Assembly (NCBI GenBank): GCA_031835245.1
Contig: JAVKOQ010000281.1
Coordinates: 1 to 64,000 of the forward strand
Length of the DNA: 64,000 nt
Reading direction: 5' to 3'
DNA from: Balamuthia mandrillaris
Taxonomy: Eukaryota > Discosea > Longamoebia > Balamuthiidae
Part shown: positions 1 through 13,631 of the stretch, in pieces
Layout of the letters: the number at the start of each line of letters is the position of its first letter
Numbering within the stretch: the stretch's first letter is position 1
Position numbers and translations under genes: made by a program
Notes under the pieces: model-generated
What the model saw: the letters and a program-made list of their open reading frames with translations, nothing else
Told to the model about the DNA's origin: nothing
Database searches by the model: none

Positions 1-1895
1 TCCCTCCTGAAATAGGTACCCTGCTCGTATTGCCCCACGCGGTGTTTCTTGTTGATATGTTCTTGTTGTTACCATCGATTGGAGTTCACTTAAAGCTATC
101 TTCTCTTCATCACTTATGTACCTATGTAGGCAAGATGACAGCTTTAACAGAACTGGACTTGGAGGAAAACAAGATAGAGCACATTCCAGAGGAGATAGGA
201 AGACTGACCCGACTCAAAAAGCTGGTGCTGGGCAATGGGGAGGACTGGTTTAACGTCATGAAGGTCTACCACAACAAACTGACCGAACTACCCAAAAACT
301 TTGTCAACCTGACATCCTTGACCAGTCTGGATGTAACTTACAACCATCTCAGCGAGATACCTTCCGTCTTTTTTGCAAACTGTAGAGAGCTGCGCTTTTT
401 GGACGTTTCTGGCAACCAACTCACAAGGCTGCCCTCCGAAATTGGCTGTCTCACCAAGCTGGACAGGCTCTACGCTTCCAGCAACAAGTTGGAGGCCATT
501 CCTTACACCATTGGCAAGCTCACGAACCTTCAAGTCTTATGTATGCAGAACAACAAAATCTCAAAGGTTTTTGACTCCGGCTTTGTTTTTGTTTATATGT
601 CGGTGGAACGTTTGGCACTGTCAACTTACTGTCGCTGTTCCACTTAACAGATACCTTACCAAGTAGGTTTGCTGTCTAAGCTGGAAACCCTCTTCCTCGA
701 AGACAATCCCATCAAGGATCCTCCTCGCTCTGTTTTTAAACGCGGTTTAGAGGATCTATTGGACTACTTTGTGGTTGGTAAATGAAAGGAGCGGAAGTAG
801 GAACACAGGTTATTAACCCTTTGCTTTGATCCCTAGGATTTGATCCGTGGAGAGGAACGTACGTTTAGGGCTCGCGTTCTTGTTGTCGGGGAAAGCAAAA
901 CAGGCCGCAGCAGCTTCGTGAAGGTTTTAACGGCGCCCCCCAAGAAGAAAATAGCAATGCCGGGCGGACCCTCCCAGGAGGATGCAAATAAGTCCCTTGT
1001 TATCACCGACTGGTCACCAAAGGTGAAACATCCATTACTGCCATCGACCTCTGCAGTTACCTTTCACATATGGGACTTCAATTGCCCGTGCAAAGTTCCC
1101 GTAGACGCGGACAAAGGAGCAGCGCAAGGAGAGGATGCGTCATCATCTACGACAGCAATCGACTCTAGCCTATTCTTTTCGGAGGAATGCGTGTACGTGC
1201 TGGTACTCAGCTGCAAGGTGCAGGGCCATGTTGAAAAGGATCTGAGCAAGGTAGTACGGAGCTGGAGATTGCGGTTGTGGCTGAAGAGGATAGAGCAAGT
1301 GCGTCGATTCGAAGAAACTTCCGTCAGCACCATTATTGTGGTCACTCATGCTGATGACGATATCGTCAGTCAAGGTGAGAAGAAGAAGCTGTTCGGTGCG
1401 TTGGAAAGAAAGTACAAAAAGCATCCAGGCGTCAACCTGGTCTCCGTCAATTTCATCAACAACAACCTCAAAAAAGATAACGGTAAGTTGATGGCCAAGA
1501 TGCAGAAGGAAATCGTGGACAGCAGCCTCCGCTTCGCTGGCAAGCATGGCATGGGCAAGCTGTTCCCACGCGGCGTGCTTCAATTGGAAAAGATATTGCA
1601 GGAGAGAAAGGCGGAGCTGAACAGCGCGCCTGCTATCACCATGGCCGAGTTCAAGCAGCTCTGCAAGCTTTGTCTCTTGGAAAAGCCTGAGGACGTGCTT
1701 ATGGCTCTTCGCGTGCTCCGCAACTGGGGCTCTCTCCTCTACTTTGAGGAGAAGCCCATCACCCTCAAACACGTGCTGCAACGAGACAAAGCAGATGAGG
1801 AGCAAACGAACGACCCACTGGCCGATTCTCAACAACTGGTCCTCTCACCAGAGTGGTTTGTGGAAAAGCTGGTCAAGGGCGAAGTACGGTTGTAA
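1..1895 (+). CDS. Roco-family protein (LRR-Roc-COR), 5' partial
   Basis: The protein starts before the window. Exons visible: 1-15 (end of an LRR), about 133-567, 651-773 and 837-1895. The first part holds leucine-rich repeats with LPxxIGxLxxL spacing. It runs into a Roc GTPase domain with the P-loop-like GESKTGRSS (codons from about 876), a WDF switch segment (about 1071) and VVTHADDD, which resembles the G4 motif. The last ~150 residues resemble the start of a COR domain (ending LVLSPEWFVEKL). Roco proteins are signalling GTPases expanded in amoebae. Two oddities: the usual P-loop Lys is Arg (GxxxxGRS), and the frame stops early in COR, with no kinase or WD40 tail and no convincing further exon before DPM1. 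It could be a short Roco or a truncated copy. Family call is confident; completeness is not. Confidence 0.8.
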
Positions 1896-2281
1896 TATGT
1901 TCCTTCCTTCCACATCACTATGATAATGAGTGGCAGCGAGCACCTGTATTTCACTTTTCCCACCTTCATTTTCTGCCTCTTCTTCGCTTTCTTCTTCTTC
2001 CTCTGTTTCTTCGCCTTCTTGCTAGCTAGCCTGTTCTTGTTTTTCCCTGGCTAGCCTTCGGATCATCCTTGGGCTGCAAGGAGCTCCTTGGGCAGAGAAG
2101 GACAGAAAGAGAAAGCCACCACCACCACGAAGGAACCCTTCCTTCCTTCCTTCCGCGGGACCTGCTGCTGCACACCGTGCTGTCTCCTGTCCTTGCTCCT
2201 GTCCGGTGACGTGGCTGGCGGCTCTCCAAAAAAAACGGCAGAGCAAAAAAAAAAAAGCAGAAGCAGAAGCAGAAGCAGTCT

Positions 2282-2313
<32 letters not shown>

Positions 2314-2397
2314 GCCCTAAGTCGACCCAAGCCACCACAAACGCTCCAACCACCACCACCGCGTTCGTTAACCCTAAGCCTATCCGAGTGTATCACC
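1896..2397. other. Intergenic: Roco 3' flank and DPM1 5' leader
   Basis: No gene is seen. The stretch contains pyrimidine-rich sequence around 1960-2030, a purine run with AGAAGC repeats (2246-2278) and a (TTG)n array at about 2281-2314. It probably holds the 3' end of the Roco transcript and the promoter/leader of DPM1. Open frames here encode only simple repeats. Confidence 0.5.
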
Positions 2398-3877
<1,480 letters not shown>

Positions 3878-4043
3878 TCAACTAGCACGGCAAGCCACAT
3901 CAAAAACGAACAGAAGAAGGAGATGACGAACAAGAAAATGAAGATATAATAATAATTGCAATAGGAGATGGTGCCTATACTACAAAACGTGCTTATTATT
4001 CCGTTCTTTCAAGACCTGAGCACGAAGCAAAGCGACCTCTTTC

Positions 4044-4092
<49 letters not shown>

Positions 4093-4151
4093 TCTCTCGT
4101 GTGTGACGAGAAAAAAAACAAATAAAAAACAAAATAAATAAAAAAAAGAGG
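3878..4151. other. Intergenic DPM1-ORC4 with (CT)n array
   Basis: A short head-to-tail spacer. It holds an A-rich 3' flank (AATAATAATTGCAATA near 3947) and a (CT)n run at about 4040-4085, then an A-rich leader immediately before the ORC4 start codon. No gene is seen. Confidence 0.6.
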
Positions 4152-4480
4152 ATGACGACGCAGGAGGGCGGTGGCGATGGAGAGAAGACGGAGCTGTCAG
4201 AGGAGGAGTGGGAAGGTATCACGGAATGCGTGGACCGGGTTCGGTTGCACCTCTCCCCATTTTTTACTGAGAAAGCAGCGGTAGACCTTGACGACCAACT
4301 GCAGTGAGTACAACAAACTTGTTTGTTGCTGTGATCCTCTTCTTCTCCTATCATGGTTGGCTTGCTCACAAATGTGTCGAGCATACTAGAGGCCTTCGGA
4401 CCTTTCTGCAACAAACGTTGGAGCAAGGGGTAAGCCACTCTGCTCTTTTGGTTGGACGAAGAGGAACTGGCAAATCATTG

Positions 4481-4526
<46 letters not shown>

Positions 4527-6169
4527 CACTATCATCGCCATTTCTTTCATCTCTGACAAAACGAGAAGGTGTTATCGTTGGTCTTGAAGGAACTGCGAGA
4601 AAAGTATGGAGCAGAGAGCTTTGCTACGGTGAATCTCCATGGCCAGTTGCATGCGGACCAACGAGCTGCCTTGCTCCAAATCAAACACCAATTGTTGGAG
4701 GAAGAGGAAGACGCTCGGTTTCAGCTACCTTCAGAAGAGGAGGACGAACAACGAAAGCACAAAAAGAAGCAAAAACCAAAGGAGGGGAACGAGGACGATA
4801 CAGCAGCAACAATTACCACGAAGAGCAAAACAGAGGCAGAACTGACCGACAAAGAAACAGCGTTTGAGGAAGCGACGTTCTTTGGAGCGCTGTTGGATGC
4901 GCTTGTGGACCTATGGGAAGAGAGACACAAAGTAAAAAAGAAGCCCATCGTGTTTGTGCTGGATGACTTTGAGCAATTTGCCCTAACGCATCGACAGACC
5001 ATCCTCTATTCCTTCCTCGACCAAATGCACAAGGATAAAGCTACTATCGCTATCATCGGCATATCGTCCCTGTTGGACGTTAGCGACCGACTGGAGAAGA
5101 GAGTGCAGTCCAGGTTCTGCAAGAGAGAAATTGGCTTCTTTCCTTTGGATAAGGTTGAGAAGGTGCAAGCCGCTCTCAAACAGGTCTTGTTTATGCCAGT
5201 CCAACAGGAGCGGCATGCTGAACCCTCATCGCTTCCTATTTCTACGTCTTCTTCCTATCCTACTTCTACTCTTCCTTTTCTATCGTCGCACATCGCCACT
5301 CGTTGGAATAAGCATGTAAATGTATCCTTTTAAGCGTTTGGAGAGAGAGGGAGGGGAGAGAGAGAGGATAGTATTTTCTTGACCAGCATTGAAAGACTAT
5401 CTTTGATGACCCTGAATTCCTGAACCTTCTCTCGGATGTATTGGACCTATGGCAGGATCTACCTTTTTTCTATAACATTGTGGTATGTCCTTCTCTATTC
5501 TGTGTTCTGCTTCTTGTATGCTGCACTACAGACAACCCACTTAATTTTTGGTGTGATTATTGGCGCAGCATGCTGCGGTACTACGGTTAAGCCCCACTCA
5601 TCCATATCTCACTGTCGAAGACTTTAAGGCAGCCTATGCACACCTGGGAGGTGATCCTAAGTTGCAACTGTTGAAAGGTCTACTTTCTTTTCTCTTCCTT
5701 GTTGCTTTAGTAAACATAGTACACACTTTTAATGCTATTTTGGTCAATTAGGTCTATCAGTTTTGGAGATATGTTTAGTGATAGCGATGATGAAGTTTGA
5801 GGAAGACGGAAAAGAAAACTACAATTTTGGAAAAGCATACAGTGAGGTCAAAGCCTTTGCCAACGAAAACTATCCTTCTGTCAGCGCTGCACCAAAGCAT
5901 GTGGCCTTAGCGGTATTTCTTTCATTTTATTCTTGTGACTTTATACCCTCTTTACACTGAATGAAACTTTACACCGAATGAAAAAGGCGTTTGAAAAGCT
6001 TATGCAATTGGAGCTGGTGCAAGAATACGGCAAGCAGGGCAAGGGAGTTGGACAAGAAGAGCGGGTCGTGCGGCTTACAGTAAGGCCCTCTCAAGTAAAG
6101 CAAGCCTTATCCGAAGAAGATCGGTTTCCCACCAGCATTCATACTTGGGGCATTAAATGGGTTGAATGA
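4152..6169 (+). CDS. ORC4: Origin recognition complex subunit 4
   Basis: An AAA+ subunit of ORC, which binds replication origins and loads MCM2-7 in the nucleus. Exons 4152-4303, 4390-4480, 4569-5315, 5396-5482, 5569-5677, 5752-5912, 5987-6169 give 509 codons plus stop, somewhat longer than animal ORC4. Seen: Walker A VGRRGTGKSL (intron directly after it), Walker B IVFVLDDFEQFA, and the sensor/arginine-finger-like stretch LEKRVQSRFCKRE. The winged-helix C-terminus carries HPYLTVEDF, GLSVLEICLVIAM and FEKLMQLELVQEY, all matching the ORC4 family. A low-complexity acidic/lysine insert (about 4705-4860) between Walker A and B explains the extra length. The start ATG at 4152 is the only in-frame one upstream of WEGITECVDRVR. 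Confidence 0.95.
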
Positions 6170-6272
6170 CACTTTGTTTATTCTCTCCTGCTCAACAGCA
6201 GTTAAAAGACACGCGAGAGGGAGAGAGAGAAGAGGGAATAGAGACTCAAATAAATAGAAGAGAAAGCAAGAC

Positions 6273-8198
6273 TTAGAAGAAAAGCATTTTCCATTTGCGC
6301 ACGACGCTATCGTCCGAGGCACTAACAATGGTATCATCAAACATCTCAATGCTGTGAATGGGGCTTGTGTGGCCGTGGAGCTCACGAACCATCTCTCCGG
6401 TCCGCACGTTCCATACCTTGATGGTGTTATCCTTTCCGCCGCTGAGCAACACGACGCCGCTCTTTTCCACTTGCAACGTGTGAACGGCCGACGTGTGGCC
6501 CGTCAGTATTCTGCACCCGATTGTTACGCGAGGGCGTTGGTTTGATGTGTCTCCATTACTGTCGCCCGATCCAGCTTCGTCTTTGTTGGTTTGTTGCAGT
6601 TGTGATGATGACTGTTGGGAAGAGTTAGAGGCATCTCCGTTTGCGACGGTCAATGGCGTCAAGTCCCAAAGTCGAACAGTAGTGTCGTTGCTGGCACTGA
6701 CCAACAATCGCTCGCTGGCAATGTATTTTATGCACGTTACAAAGTCTTGATGGCCTCTCAACGTTCGCATGCACTCTCCTGTGTAGATGTTCCACAGCTT
6801 GATGGAGGCATCGAAACCAGCGCTAATGAGCACGTTACTGGTACCCATTATTTGGTGTTGCGTGCATAGCTGCACGGAAGAGACGGAGCCCTTGTGCCCC
6901 ACCAACGTGTTGATGAGCTCTCCTGTTTTGACGTTCCATACGTTTATCGTTCTATCTGTTTTATCATTGTTATCAGCGCACCATTTTTGCCCATGAAAAA
7001 GAAAGAGGAGGGAAGAGAGATGATACCAGCTGAGCCAGACACAAGAATGTTGCCAACAAGCTTGACACAGTAGACAGTCCCTTTATGTCCGGTAATTGTG
7101 GTAAGTGACTCGCCAGTGCTGAACCTCCACGTGCGAATGGTGCGGTCGGCAGAGCCCGACACTAGCACATCTCCCTCGCAGTCGAGGGAGTAGACCGCGG
7201 CGGTGTGGCCACGCAACCTCCTAATGCATTCTCTGGTCTCTGTGTCCCATATCAATATGGTCTTGTCTTGAGAAGCTGTCGCCAGAATGTCGCCTGTCTT
7301 TGAAAATTTTACTGCAAATACCTGGTTTTTTGTATTAATACAAGAAGAAGGAGAAGAGCAAGAAGAAGAAGAAGAAGAAGAAGAAGAAGAAGAAGAAGAA
7401 GAAGAACAAGAACAAGAACAAGAACAAGAACAAGAACAAGAACAACAACAAGCAACAACAACAACAAGAACAACAACAACAACAAGAACAAGAACAAGAA
7501 CAACAACAAGAACAAGAACAAGAAAGCAAGAACAACAACAACAAACAAGAACAAGAACAAGAACAAGAACAAGAACAAGAACAAGAAAGAACAAGAACAA
7601 GAACAAGAACAAACAAGAACAAGAACAAGGAGAAACAACAACAACAACAACATAAGACAACAACAACATAAGACAACATAAGACAACAACGAAGAAGAAC
7701 AAGAACAAGTAAATAAGTTAACCTGGCCAACATGGCGAACCAAGCCAGCAAAGACACTTGTGTAATAGCCAGATGTCTTCCAGTTGAGCAGCCGAATTTG
7801 GAGCTGTTGTTGGGCAACGGTTCTCTCCAACTCAACAATGAGGCGCGTTTGGTAGGACAACAGCCGCATCATCTGCTCCTTGGAGAGCTCAGGCTGCTCG
7901 TTGGAGGAGAGTAACGTTTCCACCACAGCTCCGTTTTGGGCCATGCTACCCTCGCGCTCCTTTTCTTTGGCCTGTTGTGCGTTCAGTTCCTCGTTCTCCT
8001 CTCTGTGGGATAAAGAGAAAAAGAATCGTAATAAGCGCAACAATGAGAGCAAAGGCGAAAAATAACGATAGGATGAACACGATACACAATGGCTTGCAGA
8101 TGTTGTTGTGAAGTGAGTTGCTCCTCCACTTTCTCCAGTTGTGGTTCCTGTGGGTCATCCCCATGCAGGCTTCCACCGCCACTGTCCTCATGCTCCAT
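6273..8198 (-). CDS. WD40-repeat protein with N-terminal coiled coil
   Basis: Exons (high to low) 8198-8086, 8002-7723, 7321-7027, 6955-6273 total 456 codons plus stop. Residues ~1-120 are acidic and predicted helical (VEEQLTSQQHLQ, EQMMRLLSYQTRLIVELERTVAQ), probably a coiled coil. The rest is a single WD40 propeller of about seven blades, seen as repeated GH...(V/I)W units such as DKTILIWDTETREC, DRTIRTWRF, DRTINVWNVK, DASIKLWNIYTGEC, DTTVRLWDL and DNTIKVWNVRTGE. A Ser/Gln-rich loop lies in the sixth blade. This is a scaffold-type architecture (TRAF7 or F-box WD proteins look similar), but no RING, F-box or other partner domain is present, so no ortholog is named. The ATG at 8198 is the first in frame. 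It is divergent from the next gene (337 bp apart). Confidence 0.85.
7345..7720. repeat. GAA/CAAGAA/CAACAA compound microsatellite in WD40-gene intron
   Basis: About 375 bp of GAA, CAAGAA and CAACAA units fill nearly all of the intron at 7322-7722. Because the gene is on the minus strand, the transcript reads TTC/TTGTTC, i.e. a giant pyrimidine-rich intron. All long Gln/Glu- or Leu/Val/Phe-rich frames through it are spurious. Confidence 0.95.
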
Positions 8199-8534
8199 GC
8201 CAATGGGTCGTTTTTGTTTCCCTTGCTTTTCCCCTTTCCCTCCCTCCCCCCTTTGCTTCTCTCTCTCTGTCCCTTTCTTTTGCCTTCCAATAGGCCTATC
8301 CTCCAATCAAAATTCAAAGAAACGGGGGACGAACCAATCCCAAATCATTCGAGAGTTGTCTACAAAAAAAGGAGAAAGAAGCAAAAAGAGAGGGAGAGAG
8401 AGAGCGACAGCGAAACGCTCCAACGCGAATAGGGGGCCTTGCTTGGGGTTTTTCTTTTCGTTCTTCCTCTTGCGACACAGTTGGTTGAAGTGGAGTGGTA
8501 AGGAAAGGCAGGTTCCAGAGCGGAGGAGGTGCAG

Positions 8535-11500
8535 ATGCGAACTACAAATAAGAAGATCATGTTGTTAGTGCTACTTGTGATCTTGTTGTCTGTGGAACCG
8601 TTTGTAGCGGCAGCCGCTGCCAACCAGAAGAAGGGAGAGGAGGACCTGCTTTTCCGTGGGGTACCCTTTGCTCGTTCTTTTCGCTCTCTCCCTATGCGCT
8701 CACGTTAACCCGAATCAAACCAAAAGAAAGCAATCCCAGTGCCACTGACCGTGAATGTAGCGCTGCTGGGGTTCAATGGGGACGGCGCCTACCGCTACTC
8801 CCTCGACGCTGGCGAGCTGGCACACATGCTGGCCACCGCATTGCCCAAGCACACCCCCTCCTCTCTGGAAACACACAAGCCTTTGCAGCTGGAGTACATG
8901 CTCCGCTACGAGGTGCAGCACCTTCCCACTGTCAAGTTGAAGGAGTTTAACGCCCGCATGGCCAATGCACTCTCTCAACAAACCAAAGTACTTTGCTTTC
9001 CTTCATTCTCGTTCGCTCTCTCTCTCTCTCTCTCTCTCTTTCTCGTTCTTCTCTTTGCTTCTCTTTTCTTTGTCTTTAGTCTCTCTCTCTCTCATTCTCT
9101 GTGCCTGTTTTATTTCTATTCTTCTCTCTGGTTTGGAAGATAATGCTTTATTGACTTTTGAAACAATGCAAATGGATATCAGGTTTCAACCTCCTATACA
9201 ATCCAGCTGGAATCACAGGAGTGGAAGAACTACTTCAATTCTCTTCATGGTGCTACTTTCAACTTTTTTGGTGGCGACTTTAAGGGCGTACGTTTTCCTC
9301 TTGTTCTTGTTCTTCTTCTTTGCTGCTGCCTTTGCTCCCTTATCAGAAGTGCTGGCTTCGTTTAGTGTACTGCAGTTATTTACAATATCGCTGTTATCAT
9401 GATCTAAATAGGGAGAGTATACAATTATTTTAATCAACTCAGACAAGAAGGATATAGAACAAGAATGGAAGCATAGTACTTCAAAATCGGGAGGTCAGCT
9501 TCTATGGAACTACATCTATAGCTATGATGGAGCTTATACGCAAGCTTGGATGGCAGAGGGACGCTTTGTCGTCATAGATCTCTCTGCGGGAGCAATACCC
9601 TACGGTCCTTCATCCCTTGGTGAAGGTGCCGTTAGCGAACATTCCTTCCCACAGCTTAGCAAGTGAGTCAAGAGCTTTTACACTTCCCTCGCACTCAACT
9701 TTGCTCACTTCGTGTTCTTTTTTGTTTCTGTTGATAAGATACTTTGAGACGAGTGGTGACAACAATCAAGGCACTAAAGTATCCAAGCTATTGGATGCAC
9801 ACATTTCTTCTCTGGTCATGTCAGCAGTGAGATATGTGTTCGCCTCAGATATGCGTCTCCCTGTTGTAGATGCCGACAAGGTTCTCTCCTGCCAATTATC
9901 TTTGTTGTTGTTAGCCTTCTTACACCAGTGCGTTTAACGTATCACTATAAACCTGCAGGTTCTCATCCCACTGATTGTGCTACGGAATCACAACGACTTC
10001 AACCCATGGCAACAGGACCACCCGTACAGCATCAACCTCAAGGTTATTGAAGAGGAGGTCAAGAAAATGGCTTTACCCAACCAAGAAATCCTCCTCTTTC
10101 AGGACATGCACTCCCTCCACGAGCACAAGCACCTGAGTATGGCTGTGGCCAAGGCCTCCAAAGTGGACTCTGTCCACGAAATGAGCGTCGTCGACAAGTA
10201 CGTCGTGAAGGAACGGCCCTATCTGGATAGCTCCGCCTTGTTGTATGAGCTAATGAACACCGAGGACGTGGTAGTAGCCAGCTATCTCAGTGAGAGCGCC
10301 GACCATCGTCACGAAAATAGCCCCACGCATACTTCTCGCATGAAAGACTTTTTGGGAGAGCAAGTCCTGCCCTCCATCCTGCAAACTGGCGGTGGCGGAG
10401 GAGCACATTCTGGCCATGCTGTCTCCGCATTTGGCCCTCCTTCGGATCCGCGCCCTCGTCCTCAAGGCACCCGTATCCTTCCTGTGTACATATTTTCGTT
10501 GGTGGGTCAGGATGCCAACCTCGTTGTAGACAAATCTTCCCTCTGGGCTGCGTACGTGCTTCCTTTTGAAGTTTTTTTCCTCGTTCCCTTCTTTTAGTCT
10601 TGACCGAGCAACTTACACGCTTTTCTCTCATAGTTCACAGTCAGCTGTGTTAGTGCTTCAAACAAATTCTACCAGTGTGAAAGTGCCCTACTTTTCCAAG
10701 AATCAACGGGTTTCCATTTTTCCCAATGACCCAACACGGCATATCATTGCAGGTTTCATTCGCTGCTTCTCTCTCTTCACACTGATTCCACTCCAATTAT
10801 ATTTCCTCACCACATACAAACTCGAATGAAATAGGGATATCAGTGGCACTGGGTGGCATCAACAGTCCTACAACAAGCTACTCTGCTGTCCACCAAAAGG
10901 TGCTAGAGTCGCATCTATGGGCGAATGGCCATAACCCATTCAGCCCGTATTCCACAACCAAAGGCCTTTCTCAGATCCTGCTGGACGCCATTATTCGCAA
11001 CAGCGTGTTTTCTCGTGTGGATGCGGCCGTCGCCACCATCACTGCTGCTCTCCAGGATGTTGATGCTTTTGCGCAGGTACACTTAAGTTTTTGCTTTTAT
11101 TTCTTTGCCTCTCTTCCTCTCTTGTTTCTTATCCCTTCATTTTCTTTGTTGAGTTTTTTGTTCTGATACAGAATTAACTTTTTGTTATCTTGGCAATAAC
11201 AACAACCAGAAATATCTATATGATCCATTTGGAGAGAAGGTTGCGACAACAGGCCCGACCTCGTCATGGATAGACAGTCTCCACCACGCCCCCATACAGG
11301 GCTCTCCACTCCCTCAACTCACGGTAGATAGACTCCATGATGAAGTCGAACGGTTAGAAGCGATGCTCCAGTCCATAGCCGATTATGTCTCTCAATACAG
11401 GTTTCTTTTCTTTCTCTCTTGCCCTTTCTCTTAGTATGCTCATTTTTCATTTTAACAGGTTCGAGGAGGCGTATCGACTATCATCGTCGATAACATTGGG

Positions 11501-11831
11501 AGCAACGGCCTTTGCGGAGTATGTGGAGCAGGAATTGCAGATGGCCCGGGCGGCCATGCTGTGCTGTTACCTTCGGCACGACCCTACTCACACGCTCGCC
11601 CCCTCTGCCTCTTTTTCCTTATTCCCTTTCTTGCTTCTTGTGGGTTGTTTCCTTCTTTTGGTGGGCTGTCTACAGCGCTTGTTCTTCTCCTCTCCATCCT
11701 CCTCGTCCCGAAGCAGACAGACGACTGGTCTATTCACGCGCTTCCGCGATGCTCTTTCTTCTTTTTCTTCCAGCTCTTCGGCTTCTCCTCGTTCTTCTCC
11801 ATCTGTTCATTCCTCTTCTCTTTCTCTTTAA
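8535..11831 (+). CDS. IEF/DUF7906-like secretory-pathway type I membrane protein
   Basis: Ten exons (8535-8660, 8727-8987, 9183-9287, 9448-9662, 9739-9880, 9959-10551, 10634-10752, 10835-11076, 11210-11400, 11459-11831) give 788 codons plus stop, all phases consistent; the exon 2 and exon 4 starts are the least certain. Seen: a cleavable signal peptide (IMLLVLLVILLSVEPFVAAA), the luminal segment VALLGFNGDGAYRYSLDA, many Trp/Tyr-rich conserved-looking blocks, and one C-terminal hydrophobic helix (FPFLLLVGCFLLLVGCLQ) followed by a Ser/Arg-rich cytosolic tail. The GFNGDG block and overall plan recall the plant membrane proteins At5g58100/At3g28720 (INEFFECTIVE EXINE FORMATION type; DUF7906). That match is from memory, so moderate confidence; the biochemical function is unknown. 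Confidence 0.7.
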
Positions 11832-11867
11832 TACAAAACTGCATTGCATCATCACAATTGTTCCTTC

Positions 11868-11870
<3 letters not shown>

Positions 11871-11911
<41 letters not shown>
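11871..11911. repeat. (GA)n microsatellite between convergent genes
   Basis: A (GA)n tract in the 134-bp gap between the IEF-like gene and the COMMD1 stop codon. It is probably transcribed as 3' UTR or lies just beyond it. Confidence 0.9.
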
Positions 11912-11914
<3 letters not shown>

Positions 11915-11965
11915 GCCGAAGAAGAAAAGAAGAAAAATAATGATGAGAAGGGAGGAAAATACAAG

Positions 11966-12747
11966 TTAGGTCCTTCGTAGGATGTGTTGTTGGATGCAAT
12001 CGATCTGTGCGATAACGTCAGCCAGCTGCTCTCTGTCCATCTCAAAGCGCACCGTGGCGGCAGATGTTTTGGTATTCTTCTTCTCGGCCACGGACTGTTG
12101 TGAGGGAGGTTGATCGAGGATGAGCTCAACGAGAGCAACAGGTTCGTTGACTTCGGCCACGTTTTTGGCTTTGGTCTTCACGTCGATGCGATAGGACAGT
12201 TTGGAGAGACGGTTGTTCCATGTGACTCGTTCCCGCGTTGTCTTGAGGATCTGCGCTCTGTTGGCTCGCCAGAACTTGCTCAGCATTTCTTGTTGAAGCG
12301 GCGTGAAGGTGGACTGAGAAAAGAATGTTTTGCATGAGTGAGAGGGGGGAGAAAGAAGCAAGACCAAAAGAAAGGCAACTTGTGAGCGGTAGGTACTTTT
12401 TGTAGGGCGCTTTCTAGCTGTGTGATTTGCCAATTGTTGTACTCGCACTTTTTCAAAAACTCGGTACATCGCTGAAACATCTCTTCGATCTCTATGCTCA
12501 TCCACCAGTAAGTAGTAACAAAAACAAAAAAACAAAAAAAACGGCGGTGAGTAACGTCTTCGGTTACCCGCAGAAGCACTCACAAAAAGGCAAGAGAATG
12601 CTAGGGGAGGGAGTTACCTTCTTCGCTCACTTCAGCATTACGAAAGACCTGTTCCTTCAAGAGCTGCGGAGTGATAGCTTGGTTTCCTTCGTAGTTGAAT
12701 TTGAGCACGCCGGTGAGCAAGGCACCAAACAGCTTGCCTTCTTCCAT
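11966..12747 (-). CDS. COMMD1: COMM domain-containing protein 1
   Basis: COMMD1 is a subunit of the Commander complex (COMMD ring plus CCDC22/CCDC93), which recycles membrane proteins from endosomes; in animals it also restrains NF-kB. Exons 12747-12618, 12491-12397, 12313-11966 give 190 codons plus stop, the same length as human COMMD1. The N-terminal helical domain reads KLFGALLTGVLKFNYEG and ITPQLLKEQVF. The COMM domain includes LSKFWRANRAQIL, WNNRLSKLSYRIDVKTKAKN, PVALVELILD and VRFEMDREQLADVIAQI. The first ATG is at 12747; upstream in-frame codons lack ATG. Gene ends face the IEF-like gene 3' end (convergent). Confidence 0.93.
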
Positions 12748-13631
12748 CTTCTCCTCTCCGCTTCTCCTTTTTCTTTTACGTCGACAAAATTCATGTAATT
12801 TTTGTCGACAATTTATCACCAGACCTCATACATCGGTCAACCTATTAGTTCAAAATGGTAAGACAAGGCGGAAAGGTGCCGGCCCGATGGAGAGCTCGAC
12901 TACCCCCCCAACACACTGCTGGTGGGGGGTATGAGAATGAAGTTTTATCGCCTATGTGTCCATTAAGACTCTCTCTCTCACTCTGTCAGGAGCGATGCCG
13001 ACCATTGAGGGTATGCCATGTGCTCTCAGCATCACGACCATGTTATCGCCTCAGGGAATGCCATTACAGTATCGGCATGCTGCTGGTCCCCTCATTAGAC
13101 TACCTGGCGAGGGTGCATGGCGTTGCTCCCTCCGCGTCACCATGCAGGGAGGCACGGAAGTTGCTTTGCCACTGCTGGCAAAGATACATGAATGTTAGCC
13201 TTTTACTCTTGTGTTGATAGGGGTGATATAAGTTGATGGCAACGAGTTGTTGCGCGGCACACCAACAAACAATTCGGAACCCTTTGTTTTTCTTGGCGCG
13301 GTGCACCTTGAGTGCATTTTCACGAAGACGTAAACTGGCACTCTAATTCATTAACAGAAAAGGTATAATAGGACCGATAAGAAGCCGGCTCCATGTTTAA
13401 TAGGAAAAGGAAACCCAAATAGAATTGCAGCACGTGCGCTATGGTATTAGAATGCTTCCGAGGAAAAATGGGGTGCTTGACCCCTAACAATGCAAAAAGG
13501 ACATTCCCAGACCATGTTAGAACTGATGGTGAGCACAACATTTTCCCATCTTTTTTGTTCCAGACCTTTGTTCGTATAACAGGAGTTCTTGAACAGCCAA
13601 CAAAAACAAACACCCCACGAAAGGAGACTAA
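12748..13631. other. Intergenic: COMMD1 upstream / receptor A upstream
   Basis: Divergent promoter region of 884 bp. It contains a short G/C-tract hairpin (ACCCCCC at about 12902 pairing with GGGGGGT ending at 12930) and an open frame at 12956-13198 on the plus strand that I could not assign. No tRNA or conserved motif was recognised. Confidence 0.5.

Noticed and set aside
1170-1835. Long antisense frame under the Roc-COR exon
   Set aside because: A shadow of the coding strand; the plus strand carries recognisable Roc motifs.
7287-7838. Long Gln/Glu/Thr-rich (+) and Leu/Val/Cys-rich (-) frames
   Set aside because: Microsatellite translation within the WD40-gene intron; the true exons flank it with matching phases.
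8199-8306. N-terminal extension of the WD40 gene
   Set aside because: It would need a TTG start; the ATG at 8198 is the first in frame.
11871-11911. CRISPR-like or satellite array
   Set aside because: A simple dinucleotide repeat without spacers, in a eukaryotic genome.
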